This document shows, piece after piece, positions 9,924 to 17,815 of a stretch of DNA of 64,000 nucleotides (position 1 is the first letter of the stretch; each line of letters begins with the position of its first letter). Below the pieces are notes generated by a model that was not told the origin of the DNA, ran no database searches, and was given only the letters and a program-made list of their open reading frames with translations. The stretch is from Actinocatenispora rupis (GTDB taxonomy: Bacteria; Actinomycetota; Actinomycetes; Mycobacteriales; Micromonosporaceae). Where the stretch lies: positions 62,001-126,000 of the forward strand of contig NZ_BOMB01000008.1 of NCBI RefSeq assembly GCF_016861975.1. The letters run 5' to 3'. The translations under genes were made by a program, and so were the position numbers.

Positions 9924-10679
9924 ATGGACACCCCGTACCGGCGGCTGGTCGTCAGCATCGACATGCAGCGCTACAGCCGACGCCGCAACGTCGAACAGTT
10001 CCATGCACAGCAACGGTTCCGGCGGGTCATGACGGAATCGGTCGAGGCGATCGGACTCGACCACGCCCAGTGGACCACGCAACAGGGCGGTGACAGCGAA
10101 CTCGCCATCCTCCCCGCTGAGACACCCGAACCGCTGCTCGTCGGCCGCCTGCCGGTACTGCTCGACGAGAAGCTCCGCGACATCAACCGTGAACTGCGGC
10201 CGGAATCGCGGATCCGGCTGCGCATGGCCGTACACGAGGGGCTCGTCCACCTCGACGGGCCGAACGGATTCCCCAGCGACGCCGTCATCCAGACCTGCCG
10301 CCTCTGCGACGCCGACGCCGTCAAACAGGCGCTCGACCGGTTCCCCGACGCCAACGTGGCCCTCGTCGTCTCCGACTCCATCCACCGCGACATCGTCGTC
10401 CAGGAGTACGAGGCGATCCGTGCGGACCGGTTCCACCGCATCGTCGTCCACAACAAGGAATACACCGGCGAAGCCTGGCTGCACGTCCTGGGCGAAGTCG
10501 TCGCGTGCGTCCCCCTCGACGCTGCGGCCGCAGCGGTTCAGGCCACGGAAGCACCGGTACAGCGCTCGGCGGAGACGAGCGCTGCGTCCAAGTACTCCTT
10601 CGGCCCTATGGCGAATCACGGCCCCACCGCCATCGGCGACAACGCCAACGCGTACATCCGTCCCACCGAGTTGCCGTAG
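9924..10679 (+). CDS. Class III nucleotidyl cyclase-like protein with C-terminal AIGDN motif
   Basis: A 251-residue protein. Residues ~5-190 fit a class III cyclase homology domain: VVSIDMQRYS supplies the first metal Asp (D13), GGDSELAI the second (D57), and VHEGLVHLDG plus GFPSDAVIQTC match the dimer-interface strand and the nucleotide-proximal loop. The substrate-specifying residues cannot be assigned by eye. After a low-complexity Ala-rich linker the last ~25 residues carry YSFGPMANHGPTAIGDN, nearly repeated at the start of the next protein. I chose the ATG at 9924 because GGAGG is 5 bp upstream; a GTG at 9864 is an alternative. It is the first gene of a three-gene operon. Confidence 0.75.
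   Translation: MDTPYRRLVVSIDMQRYSRRRNVEQFHAQQRFRRVMTESVEAIGLDHAQWTTQQGGDSELAILPAETPEPLLVGRLPVLLDEKLRDINRELRPESRIRLRMAVHEGLVHLDGPNGFPSDAVIQTCRLCDADAVKQALDRFPDANVALVVSDSIHRDIVVQEYEAIRADRFHRIVVHNKEYTGEAWLHVLGEVVACVPLDAAAAAVQATEAPVQRSAETSAASKYSFGPMANHGPTAIGDNANAYIRPTELP
10590..10658 (+). other. Shared peptide motif, copy 1 (cyclase C-terminus)
   Basis: Encodes YSFGPMANHGPTAIGDNANA within the last 30 residues of the cyclase-like protein. Aligned to copy 2 at 10891-10956 it follows Y-x-F-x3-A-N-x-G-x-T-A-I-G-D-N-x2-A, twelve identical positions in 22. Short Gly/Asn/Ile motifs at the end of one protein and the start of its neighbour resemble bacterial amyloid-signalling or effector-adaptor motifs; that interpretation is inference. 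Confidence 0.7.
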
Positions 10680-10692
10680 TCAGGAGGTGGCA

Positions 10693-12888
10693 ATGGGCGC
10701 CGAAGACCAAAGTGGATCGCCGGCCGACAAGGATGACCCCAGGCCGGCCGATGACCACGGCACAGATGATGGCGGGGTCGGTGCGGGAAGAGACGACGGG
10801 CCCGACAAGGCAGGTGACGCTGGTTTCCAGGAGCCCTTGAGTCGAGCCGAGCGTTCGGTCGACGATCAGGTCGTCCGCGCACTCGGCGCCAGCTACGGGT
10901 TCCGCAAGCTGGCGAACCGCGGTGCAACGGCGATCGGGGACAACTCCTCCGCCATCCAGGTCTCTGCGGCCATGCCGGAGCCGTTCACGACCAATCGAGT
11001 CGACGCCACGGTGCTGGCCGCGGAGCGGGCACGCTACGTACCCACCAGCCGGGACGGCTGGATCGATCGAGCACTCCGTGCCCGACACCTGGTGTACCTG
11101 TCTGGCTCGCCCGGGACTGGTCGTGGCATGACCGCCCGCGCCGCGCTCCATCGTGCGCGCCCGGAAGCGGGGATTGCAGAGGTGTACCTCCGAGACGGCG
11201 GAACACTCGGTGACCTTGCCACCCTGGCTGAGGACAGCAGGCAATCGGATGTCGAAGGACTCCTGATCCATTGCCCGGTGGGTGTCGTCGACTCTGCGCA
11301 TCTGGGCAGCCTGGCCCGCGTCGCGCAAAGCCACAGCGTGTATGTGGCAGTGGTCGGGGAGCAGGACGAGTCTCGTCGAGACGGTGCGCACTACCAGGTA
11401 CCGCACGACCCGCCGGCGCCCATGGCGGTGTTCGAGCGGGTACTCCGCCATGCGGCCAGGGCGGCCGGAGCCGAGGTCGTGATCGGTCTGTGCGTGAACG
11501 ACGAGGTTCTCAGTACGAGAGTGGCTGCACTCCGACGCACCGGTGAGATCAGTGCCTTGGTCGAACGGATCGTCGACCAACGACCATCGACTCCCGTCGA
11601 GCTGAGGAAGGTTCTGCGGGATGAAGCTCCCCTGTCACTACGGAGAACGGCGCATGATCTGCTGACTGACGCACGGCCGAGCTCGTCCACCGAGCCCGGA
11701 ACTCGTACGTCCCATCCGGACCAGGGGCTGACCTACCGGCGATGCTTTCGCCTCGCGTACGCGCTGATGAACGGATGCCGGATCAGTGTGGCGGCCGACG
11801 CGGCGCGGACGTTGTGCGCAACGATGCAGGTGCCTGATCCCGCGCCAATGGACCCCGAGAGCTCCCATCGTTCATGGGACGGATTCGGCCTCTGCCTGGC
11901 CGATCTGGTTCCTGACACCTTGGGGCTGACCGGTGAAGAGGTCCGTATCGGTAGCGGGCGCAAGTGTCAGCTGACGGATGACGGCTTGTTGCCGGCGCTT
12001 CTTGACGTGGCCTGGAATGACTACCCGGACAGCCAGGAGAACTTGTTGTCCTGGCTCAAGGCGATGGTCGTCGAACTTGACGACAAGTTGATCCGGCAAC
12101 GCGTCTCGGTGGCGGCGGCGATGTTCGCGCTGTTCGACTACGACCGCGTCTTCCCGCTGCTCAACGACTGGGCGAGCTCCGCGTTCCCGCAACGTCGCCA
12201 GGTAGCAGGACTGACCCTTGCGCTGCTTGCACGCAACAGCGATCGAGCCGCCACAGTTCGGCGGCTGATCCATGACTGGGTGCACAGTCGGTTCTCCCGA
12301 CTACGAGACACCGCATTGCGGACGTACGTTGCGGGGCTGACGACAGTTGTGTCGGTCGAACGGGTCGTGGCCGATCTGGGAGTGATCGCTGGTCACGCCA
12401 GCCACCGGAACAGTCCGGTGATCGCCATGGTGGCCGATCAGACGGCACAGCCGTCGACGATGCACACCATCCTCTCGGCGCTGCACACGTGGCAACGGCG
12501 AGGAGGGGACGCTGCTGTACACGCGGTCCGAACCGCTCTGCGACTGGCGGGGGAGCGTGACGACGAGAGCGAGCGAGGTCTGCCGGTCGTTGTGAGATGG
12601 ATCGGTACCGACCCGGATCGTCGGGCGGCATTCGTCAGCGTGTTCGGACCGACCCTCGCTCATATCAAGACGGCCCATGACGGTTGGCGCCGTGTCGGCT
12701 CCTGGCTTTCGGCCGCCGACGGTGACGAGGATGGTGCCAGGGTGGTGCTGGAAGTGCTGCGTGATCTGGTTTCGATCGATGCGCTCAGGGGGCGGGCGGA
12801 GTTCCATCTGCGCCACGCCTGGCGCACCTCGATGCCGTTCAACCCGTTGCTCGACGAGGTCGCCGCCATGGTGGGGGTGCAGGCATGA
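10693..12888 (+). CDS. Large protein with degenerate P-loop and helical repeats
   Basis: A 731-residue protein of no named family that I know. Residues 1-55 are acidic and disordered. Residues ~67-88 carry the AIGDN motif shared with the cyclase. A P-loop-like region follows, with LVYLSGSPGTGRGMTA at residues 133-148. The Walker A lysine and following Ser/Thr are replaced (GTGRGM), so ATP binding is doubtful. The C-terminal ~350 residues are helical and repetitive (RVSVAAAMFALFDYDRVFPLL and similar), like HEAT or TPR arrays. AGGAGG lies 5 bp before the ATG, 13 bp after the cyclase stop. Codon use is visibly less GC-biased than in flanking housekeeping genes, which suggests transfer. Confidence 0.8.
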   Translation: MGAEDQSGSPADKDDPRPADDHGTDDGGVGAGRDDGPDKAGDAGFQEPLSRAERSVDDQVVRALGASYGFRKLANRGATAIGDNSSAIQVSAAMPEPFTTNRVDATVLAAERARYVPTSRDGWIDRALRARHLVYLSGSPGTGRGMTARAALHRARPEAGIAEVYLRDGGTLGDLATLAEDSRQSDVEGLLIHCPVGVVDSAHLGSLARVAQSHSVYVAVVGEQDESRRDGAHYQVPHDPPAPMAVFERVLRHAARAAGAEVVIGLCVNDEVLSTRVAALRRTGEISALVERIVDQRPSTPVELRKVLRDEAPLSLRRTAHDLLTDARPSSSTEPGTRTSHPDQGLTYRRCFRLAYALMNGCRISVAADAARTLCATMQVPDPAPMDPESSHRSWDGFGLCLADLVPDTLGLTGEEVRIGSGRKCQLTDDGLLPALLDVAWNDYPDSQENLLSWLKAMVVELDDKLIRQRVSVAAAMFALFDYDRVFPLLNDWASSAFPQRRQVAGLTLALLARNSDRAATVRRLIHDWVHSRFSRLRDTALRTYVAGLTTVVSVERVVADLGVIAGHASHRNSPVIAMVADQTAQPSTMHTILSALHTWQRRGGDAAVHAVRTALRLAGERDDESERGLPVVVRWIGTDPDRRAAFVSVFGPTLAHIKTAHDGWRRVGSWLSAADGDEDGARVVLEVLRDLVSIDALRGRAEFHLRHAWRTSMPFNPLLDEVAAMVGVQA
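10891..10956 (+). other. Shared peptide motif, copy 2 (P-loop protein N-terminus)
   Basis: Encodes SYGFRKLANRGATAIGDNSS, which matches the motif at the end of the cyclase-like protein. It lies just before the folded part of the protein, as an adaptor motif would. Confidence 0.7.
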
Positions 12889-13718
12889 AGAGACTCCTGA
12901 CAGGTATCGCGTCCCGCTTTCGCGGTGCTGGGCGGTCCATGTGGTGGATCGTCTGCCGGATCACGGGGATCGGATGTGGGCCGCTCGCAGTCCACGACGC
13001 GGTTTCCCGAGAGATCGAGGCACTCGCCGAACAGGGCGTGTTCAGCTTTCGGGCAACCGTGACCTTCACGTGGCGGTCGCGCGGGCTCACCGAACAGAAG
13101 CTCGACGAAGCGATCGCCCGGTATCGACGTGACGCCTGTATCTATGTCTCGCAACGTTTGTCCGCGTGCGCCCACCGATATCCTGCTACCCAGCCGGTGA
13201 GCCTGGAACATCAGATCAACGCGGAACTCGCCAGGCAACCCAAGCTGTACACGTGGTGGGGCGTCCCGGTTTCCTGCCACCCGGAGCTGATGATCCGGAT
13301 GGATCCGCGCGTCTCCGCGGAGATCAGCGGACCGATACTCGGCTCGCTGCGACAGGAGTACGAGCACGACCAACAGATGCGGTGGGCCGACATCGTTGAC
13401 GAGCGCAGCCGCCACTGGTCGGTGTTGCTGGAGAAGCTGAGCGAGCAGCCGCTGATTGCCGAAGCAGCACAGCTCACGAACGACGGCAAGCTCGCCGGGG
13501 TGCTGACCGAATCGGCGAAACTCCGTCGCACTGAGCTGGTCGAGGTGCAACGACTGCTCAGCCAGTTGCTCGACAACACCGCCAAGTGGGGGTACGGCGG
13601 GTTCGAGTGGGTCGTGAATGCGGAGCGAGCGGTACGGCATCAGCTTCACGAGCTCGACATCGCCCTTGAGGACGGGGATGCGGACGGTCCTGACGGTGAG
13701 TCCCAGCAGGCGTCATGA
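12885..13718 (+). CDS. Protein of unknown function, third gene of the cyclase operon
   Basis: A 277-residue protein without a recognised family. It begins with a basic segment and a short hydrophobic stretch (SMWWIVCRITGIGCGPLAVH), then alternating strands (FSFRATVTFTWR) and a long helical half rich in Glu and Leu. It ends in an acidic tail (EDGDADGPDGE). The pattern of an N-terminal hydrophobic patch, beta domain and long helices vaguely resembles SPFH/band-7 proteins; this is weak. Its ATG overlaps the preceding TGA (ATGA), so translation is coupled to the P-loop protein and the two probably act together. It is convergent with the sigma factor gene. Confidence 0.75.
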   Translation: MKRLLTGIASRFRGAGRSMWWIVCRITGIGCGPLAVHDAVSREIEALAEQGVFSFRATVTFTWRSRGLTEQKLDEAIARYRRDACIYVSQRLSACAHRYPATQPVSLEHQINAELARQPKLYTWWGVPVSCHPELMIRMDPRVSAEISGPILGSLRQEYEHDQQMRWADIVDERSRHWSVLLEKLSEQPLIAEAAQLTNDGKLAGVLTESAKLRRTELVEVQRLLSQLLDNTAKWGYGGFEWVVNAERAVRHQLHELDIALEDGDADGPDGESQQAS

Positions 13719-13760
13719 GGGGGCACAGGCCGTTCGGGCTCGGGTCCGATGTTGGGCCCG

Positions 13761-14558
13761 CTACTCGGCGAGGGCGGCGCGGAGCGTGGTGAGGGTACGG
13801 GTGAGCAGGCGGGACACCTGTACCTGGGAGATGCCGAGTTCGGCGGCGATCTCGGACTGGGTGCGGTGCGCGAAGAACCGGAGTACCAGGATGCGCTTGT
13901 CGCGTGGGGGAAGGCGGTCGAGCAGGGGCCGGAGCGCCGCCCGGTACTCGACGCCGTCGAGCGCGTCGGCGGTGTCGTGGGACTCGCCGGGGTCGGTGGT
14001 GTCGAGGGGGACGGTGGTGTGCGCCTGCGCGCTTTCCAGCGCTTCGAGCACCTGCTCGTCGGTGGTGCCGGTTTCGACGGCGAGCTCGTGCACGGTGGGG
14101 GAGCGGCCGAGCCGCTGGTACAGGTGGACGGAGGCGCGGGAGACGGCGGCGTGGCGTTCCTGCAACCGCCGGGGTACGCGGACGGTGCCGGCCCGGTCGC
14201 GGAGGTGGCGTTTGAGTTCGCCGACGATGGTGGGTGTCGCGTACGTGGTGAACTCGGCGCCGCGGCCGGGGTCGAACCGGTCGATGGCGTGCAGCAGGCC
14301 GAGCGTGCCGACCTGTACGAGGTCGTCGAGGTCCTCGCCGCGGTCGCGGAACCGCCAGGCGAGTGCGCGGACGAGCGACAGGTGCCGGCGGACGATCTCG
14401 GCGCGCAGCGCGGACCAGTGCCCGTCGCCGTGCGGCAGCCGGCCGAGCCGGTGGAGGAGTTCCGCGGTGGGCGCCTGTTCCGCGTACGCCGGGGCGGGGC
14501 GCGGGATGGTGGCCAGGGTCGGCCGCGGCCGTCGGGCCGCGGCCGTGGGGCGGGTCAC
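13761..14558 (-). CDS. RNA polymerase sigma factor, SigB/SigF/SigG type
   Basis: A 265-residue sigma-70 family protein with regions 2, 3 and 4. Region 2 contains DLDDLVQVGTLGLLHAIDRFDPGRG and TTYATPTIVGELKRHLRD. Region 3 follows, and region 4 shows RTQSEIAAELGISQVQVSRLL as its helix-turn-helix. This length and sequence are typical of actinobacterial general-stress or developmental sigma factors. The GTG start at 14558 overlaps the stop of the RsbW-like gene (GTGA), so the two are translationally coupled. Activity is likely controlled by that anti-sigma protein. No anti-anti-sigma gene is adjacent. Confidence 0.93.
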   Translation of the reverse strand: MTRPTAAARRPRPTLATIPRPAPAYAEQAPTAELLHRLGRLPHGDGHWSALRAEIVRRHLSLVRALAWRFRDRGEDLDDLVQVGTLGLLHAIDRFDPGRGAEFTTYATPTIVGELKRHLRDRAGTVRVPRRLQERHAAVSRASVHLYQRLGRSPTVHELAVETGTTDEQVLEALESAQAHTTVPLDTTDPGESHDTADALDGVEYRAALRPLLDRLPPRDKRILVLRFFAHRTQSEIAAELGISQVQVSRLLTRTLTTLRAALAE

Positions 14559-14944
14559 GCCCCGTCCCGTTGCTTGGTGAGCCAGATCGTCGCGTACCCG
14601 TCGGAGACGGAGGACGAGACGGTGCCGGCCAGCGCCGTCAGTACCATCCAGGCGAACGTCTCGGTGCCGGGCAGCCGCTGCCCCGTGTTCGGCACGCTGA
14701 CGGCGATCGTGAGGGTGCCCTGGGTGACCTCGAACCGGCAGGTCAGCTCGGTGCCTGCGGGCGCGCCGGCGAGCAGCATGGCGCACGCCTCGTCGACCGC
14801 GATGCGCAGGTCCTCGATCTCGTCGAGGGTGAAGTGCAGGCGGGCGGCCAGCCCGGCGGTCGCGGTACGCAGCACCGACAGGTACGCCCCGTCGGCGGGC
14901 ACCGTGAGGACGACCAGGTCCTCGTCCGTCGCAAGCTCCGCCAC
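14555..14944 (-). CDS. RsbW-like anti-sigma factor (HATPase fold kinase)
   Basis: A 129-residue GHKL-fold protein. The sequence LRIAVDEACAMLLAGAP is the N-box equivalent of RsbW/SpoIIAB anti-sigma kinases. A degenerate G-box region follows, then a C-terminal strand, YATIWLTKQ. It is expected to bind the sigma factor encoded immediately downstream and hold it inactive until an antagonist is dephosphorylated. The start at GTG 14944 gives the compact length expected for the family; its ribosome binding site is weak. Confidence 0.85.
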   Translation of the reverse strand: MAELATDEDLVVLTVPADGAYLSVLRTATAGLAARLHFTLDEIEDLRIAVDEACAMLLAGAPAGTELTCRFEVTQGTLTIAVSVPNTGQRLPGTETFAWMVLTALAGTVSSSVSDGYATIWLTKQRDGA

Positions 14945-15009
14945 GCTTGCACTGTAAGCGTTGGGATGCCCTCCTGCCCATGGCTTGCGGCGTGGCCGGG
15001 CGGGGATCG

Positions 15010-15507
15010 CTACCGCGCGGTGATCCCTTCGTGACCCGCGAGCGCGGCGAGGGCCGGCCCGGTCACCCGGTACGGCAGCCACTCGGCCTGGTGTTCGGCG
15101 CCGATCGCGTGGTAGAAGTCGCGCGCCGGGTTCCAGTCGAGGACGGACCAGTCGAGTCGCGGGTAGCCGCGCTCGACGCAGATCCGGGCGAGCGTGGCGA
15201 GCAGCGCCCGGCCGAGGCCGGTGCCGCGCGCGGCGGCGCGGACGTACAGGTCCTCCAGGTAGATGCCGTGGCTGCCTTCCCAGGTGCTGAAGTTCAGGAA
15301 CCACACCATGCACCCGGCCGGTACGCCGTCGACCGTCGCGACGTGCGCGAACACCGCGGGGTCCGGGGCGAACAGGCACTCGTGCAGCCGTTCGACGGTG
15401 AGCGTGCACGACTCGGGCGCCTTCTCGTACGCGGCGAGCTCGTGCACCATCTCGACCACGGCGGGCAGATCGTCCGGCGTCACCGGCCGGATCACCACAT
15501 CGGACAT
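15010..15507 (-). CDS. GNAT family N-acetyltransferase
   Basis: A 165-residue acetyltransferase. Motif A is visible as LEDLYVRAAARGTGLGRALLATLA, the acetyl-CoA pyrophosphate loop (R-x2-G-x-G/A). DWSVLDWNPARDFYHAIGA is the C-terminal motif B typical of the diamine/thialysine acetyltransferase (SSAT) branch, which suggests a small amine substrate. The ATG at 15507 follows a GGGGG run. It lies downstream of, and on the same strand as, sodN, with a hairpin in between. Confidence 0.88.
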   Translation of the reverse strand: MSDVVIRPVTPDDLPAVVEMVHELAAYEKAPESCTLTVERLHECLFAPDPAVFAHVATVDGVPAGCMVWFLNFSTWEGSHGIYLEDLYVRAAARGTGLGRALLATLARICVERGYPRLDWSVLDWNPARDFYHAIGAEHQAEWLPYRVTGPALAALAGHEGITAR

Positions 15508-15566
15508 GCCCCCAGCATGCCGCCCGCGCGTCGGCGCGCCCCGGCCGCCCCGGGTACGGACACGGC

Positions 15567-15599
15567 GATGCCCCGGCGGTCGGTGACCACCGGGGCATC
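15567..15599 (-). terminator. Terminator-like hairpin downstream of sodN
   Basis: GATGCCCCGG (15567-15576) pairs perfectly with CCGGGGCATC (15590-15599), with a possible inner GGTC/GACC pairing. It lies 12 bp after the sodN stop codon. Confidence 0.75.
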
Positions 15600-15611
15600 G
15601 GCGCGGGTCGC

Positions 15612-16016
15612 TCAGCCCTTCTTCGTCTCGGCGAAGATGGTCGCGATCTCGTCGATCTTGTCGAGGAGCTTCTGCGCGACCTCCGGGTCGACCGAGCCCT
15701 TGGTACCGGTGGCGCCGGCGAGCTTGGTCGCCTCGTTCACGAGCTGGTGGAGCTGCGGGTACTTCTCGAAGTGCGGCGGCTTGAAGTAGTCGGTCCACAG
15801 CACCCACAGGTGGTGCTTGACCAGCTCGGAGCGCTGCTCCTTGATGATCAGCGCGCGGGTCCGGAACTCGGGGTCCTCGTTCGCCTGGTACTTCTCCGCA
15901 ATGGCCTTGATCGACTCGGCCTCGATCCGCGCCTGAGCCGGGTCGTACACACCGCAGGGCAGATCGCAGTGCGCACGGGCGACAAGGCGAGGAGCGAGGA
16001 AACGCGGCAGTCGCAT
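15612..16016 (-). CDS. sodN: Nickel-containing superoxide dismutase
   Basis: A 134-residue precursor of Ni-SOD, which dismutes superoxide. The first 15 residues (MRLPRFLAPRLVARA) are the removable propeptide. The mature protein starts HCDLPCGVYDP, the nickel hook in which His1, Cys2 and Cys6 bind the metal. The remaining helical bundle (VKHHLWVLWTDYFKPPHFEKYP) is strongly conserved. Mature length of 119 residues fits the family. The ATG at 16016 has GGAGG upstream. Maturation needs the SodX protease, encoded at 19.3 kb and separated from sodN here by an inserted element. Confidence 0.97.
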   Translation of the reverse strand: MRLPRFLAPRLVARAHCDLPCGVYDPAQARIEAESIKAIAEKYQANEDPEFRTRALIIKEQRSELVKHHLWVLWTDYFKPPHFEKYPQLHQLVNEATKLAGATGTKGSVDPEVAQKLLDKIDEIATIFAETKKG

Positions 16017-16171
16017 TCGATCCTCCGTCAACGCAAACATCGGGTGAGAGCGGCGCGGGTGGTCATTCCGCGCACGCGGGGAGACACGTGGTGTTCGTTT
16101 TCGATCTCCCTCCTGGCGACCCTACCCCCGGGCACAGCGGCCAAACCGCCGAAGTCCCCGAGCGACGTTCG

Positions 16172-16212
16172 TCACCCCCCGTCCCGGCGCCAGATCGCCT
16201 CCCACTGGCACC
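16172..16212 (-). pseudogene. Displaced 3' end of the methyltransferase gene
   Basis: Read on the minus strand in the methyltransferase frame, this encodes CQWEAIWRRDGG and then TGA. It repeats the CQWEAIW near the end of the intact methyltransferase gene ~2.5 kb away and gives it a different, apparently original, ending. It looks like the host gene's own last codons, stranded on the far side of the inserted element. Confidence 0.7.
16189..16212. repeat. Direct repeat, left copy (putative attachment site)
   Basis: A 24-bp sequence beginning GCCAGATCGCCTCCCACTGG, repeated exactly at 18674-18697. The flanks differ immediately outside both copies. The pair brackets a region unlike its surroundings, so these are probably attL and attR. 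Confidence 0.75.
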
Positions 16213-16614
16213 CGCATGGCTCTGACCTGCGACGATCATGCGCGCATGCACTCTGACGTGCGGAAACACTTCTCTGCACGGCTTGGAGATCATCAGTGTT
16301 TCGCGATGTGATGTGCGACGGATGTGCGACGGATGATCTTGAAACGGGTGATCTTGACCGAGGGTCGCAGGCCGGCTGCCGACGTCTCGAATACGGCCGA
16401 CCTCCGCGCCGGCTGGCAGCGGTAGCGGCGCTCTCCGTCGGGGGTACTCGTGGTCAATCTCCGCGAGGTCGTCACTCACCCGAGCATGTACAACAGCAGG
16501 TCCGGTCCCCGCCGCATGGCCGTCGCGCCGGACTGCCGGCATCGTGCTCGGCCTCGGCGTCGCCGCCGCGTTCCGCGCCCGACAGATCGGCCGGGCCCTA
16601 CGCCGGGACCACCG

Positions 16615-17025
16615 ATGAGCGCCGACACCGTCGCCCTCCTCACCGGGCTACTCGGCGCCGTCGGTGGGCTCGGCGGCGTCGCCGGGCTGCTGGTCGTGCC
16701 GTACACCCGCCGCAACCTCACCTCGCAGGCCCAACGCAACACCGCCGAGGCACACCAACTCCAGGCCGCCTCCGCCGCCAACACCGTCGAGGTCCTGCTC
16801 CGCCAGATCGACAAGGTCGAGGCGATGCAGGTCCAGCTCACCAACATGCGCACCCAACTCACCGACGCCGAGACCCGCACCCGGGAACTGATCAAGCAAC
16901 TGGACGAGGCAAACATGCGCGCCCGGATCGCCGAGGCGGAATCCGCCCGACTCCGCGACGAACTCGCCGCGCACCGGGCCCGACGCCGGCCGCCCCGCCG
17001 GGACGAAGGGAGCGGCACAGCATGA
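16615..17025 (+). CDS. Small phage-like protein with TM segment and coiled coil
   Basis: A 136-residue protein. Residues ~5-30 form one membrane helix (ALLTGLLGAVGGLGGVAGLLV). It is followed by a basic stop-transfer and a long coiled coil (IDKVEAMQVQLTNMRTQL...) ending in a basic tail. The topology resembles DUF2746-like proteins found in actinobacteriophage lysis regions. Its stop codon overlaps the ATG of the holin-like gene (ATGA), so the two are translated as a unit. Family assignment is by architecture only. Confidence 0.6.
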   Translation: MSADTVALLTGLLGAVGGLGGVAGLLVVPYTRRNLTSQAQRNTAEAHQLQAASAANTVEVLLRQIDKVEAMQVQLTNMRTQLTDAETRTRELIKQLDEANMRARIAEAESARLRDELAAHRARRRPPRRDEGSGTA

Positions 17026-17291
17026 GCGACTACCTGACCTCGATCATCCGCACGGCGATGCCGGTCGCGGTCGGCGCGCTCATCTCCTGGGCCGCCCTGC
17101 ACGGCGTGAACGTCCCGGCGGGCGATCGGGAGACCGTCGCCGCCGCCACCACCGGCGTGCTGATCCTCGTGGACTACGCGGTGGTCCGCGCCGCTGAACG
17201 GCGCTGGCCGTCGGCCGGGCTGTTGCTCGGCACCGCCCGCACCCCCCGGTACGCCGAGGGCCGACACCGCGCCACCACTGCGGACACCTAG
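17022..17291 (+). CDS. Putative phage holin-like membrane protein
   Basis: An 89-residue protein with two hydrophobic helices (AMPVAVGALISWAALHG and TTGVLILVDYAVVRAAE). It then has RRWPSAGLLLGTARTPRYAE, a tail I recognise from small membrane proteins of actinobacterial prophages that sit beside endolysins. It would permeabilise the membrane if part of a lysis cassette, but no endolysin gene is present. It supports a prophage origin of the element. The stop codon lies inside the left arm of a terminator hairpin. Confidence 0.6.
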   Translation: MSDYLTSIIRTAMPVAVGALISWAALHGVNVPAGDRETVAAATTGVLILVDYAVVRAAERRWPSAGLLLGTARTPRYAEGRHRATTADT

Positions 17292-17330
17292 CCGCCCTCG
17301 ACTCCGTCAGACGATGTCGAGGGCGGCTAG
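17288..17330. terminator. Perfect 14-bp hairpin between convergent genes
   Basis: Arms CTAGCCGCCCTCGA (17288-17301) and TCGAGGGCGGCTAG (17317-17330) with a 15-nt loop. It includes the stop codon of the holin-like gene and faces the convergent small membrane protein gene. Confidence 0.8.
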
Positions 17331-17394
17331 ATCCGCACGCCTGGGTGATCTGGGAAGGGTGGGATGGCCGCAGCGCGGCGGGCCGTGGTGTCGT

Positions 17395-17607
17395 CTACAG
17401 CCGGGGCCGGCGGCGCGGCCGGTACCGCACCGGCTCGTCGTCGTCATCGTCAAGTGCATCGTCATCGTCGGGTGTCTCGATCGCATACCGGCGGCCACCG
17501 GTACGCACGTACACCGACATCCGCATAAGCGAGACGCAGGTCGCTACGAACAGGATGATCAACCCGAGCGACACGAGACCGGTCACAATGGGTGTCGGGG
17601 TCCACAT
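17395..17607 (-). CDS. Small membrane protein with acidic tail
   Basis: A 70-residue protein starting MWTPTPIVTGLVSLGLIILF, a single membrane helix. A short basic segment, an Asp run (DDDDALDDDDDE) and a basic arginine-rich end follow. I do not recognise it. The ATG at 17607 puts the helix at the N-terminus. It lies on the opposite strand to the other genes of the cryptic element. Confidence 0.5.
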   Translation of the reverse strand: MWTPTPIVTGLVSLGLIILFVATCVSLMRMSVYVRTGGRRYAIETPDDDDALDDDDDEPVRYRPRRRPRL

Positions 17608-17815
17608 ACGCGCTGACCGTAGCGACACCACCGTTACCGCGATATCGGCTGAACGCCGGAACGGCTAGCGCAGTGGTGTCCATTCGGGTATTCACCGCCG
17701 ACCAGAAAGCTGGGCAGACCAGCCCGTTGCTCCGATACCGGACACTCGGCGCTTACCTCACTCTGGTCTTCGCTGCCCGCGGTCCGCGCGCAGCGGCAGC
17801 CCTGGATGAAGGAAC

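Noticed and set aside
16450-16614. Upstream start for the phage-like coiled-coil gene, and a small frame ending at its ATGA
   Set aside because: The extra residues are Arg/Pro-rich and lack family features. The overlapping small frame has no start codon with a ribosome binding site.
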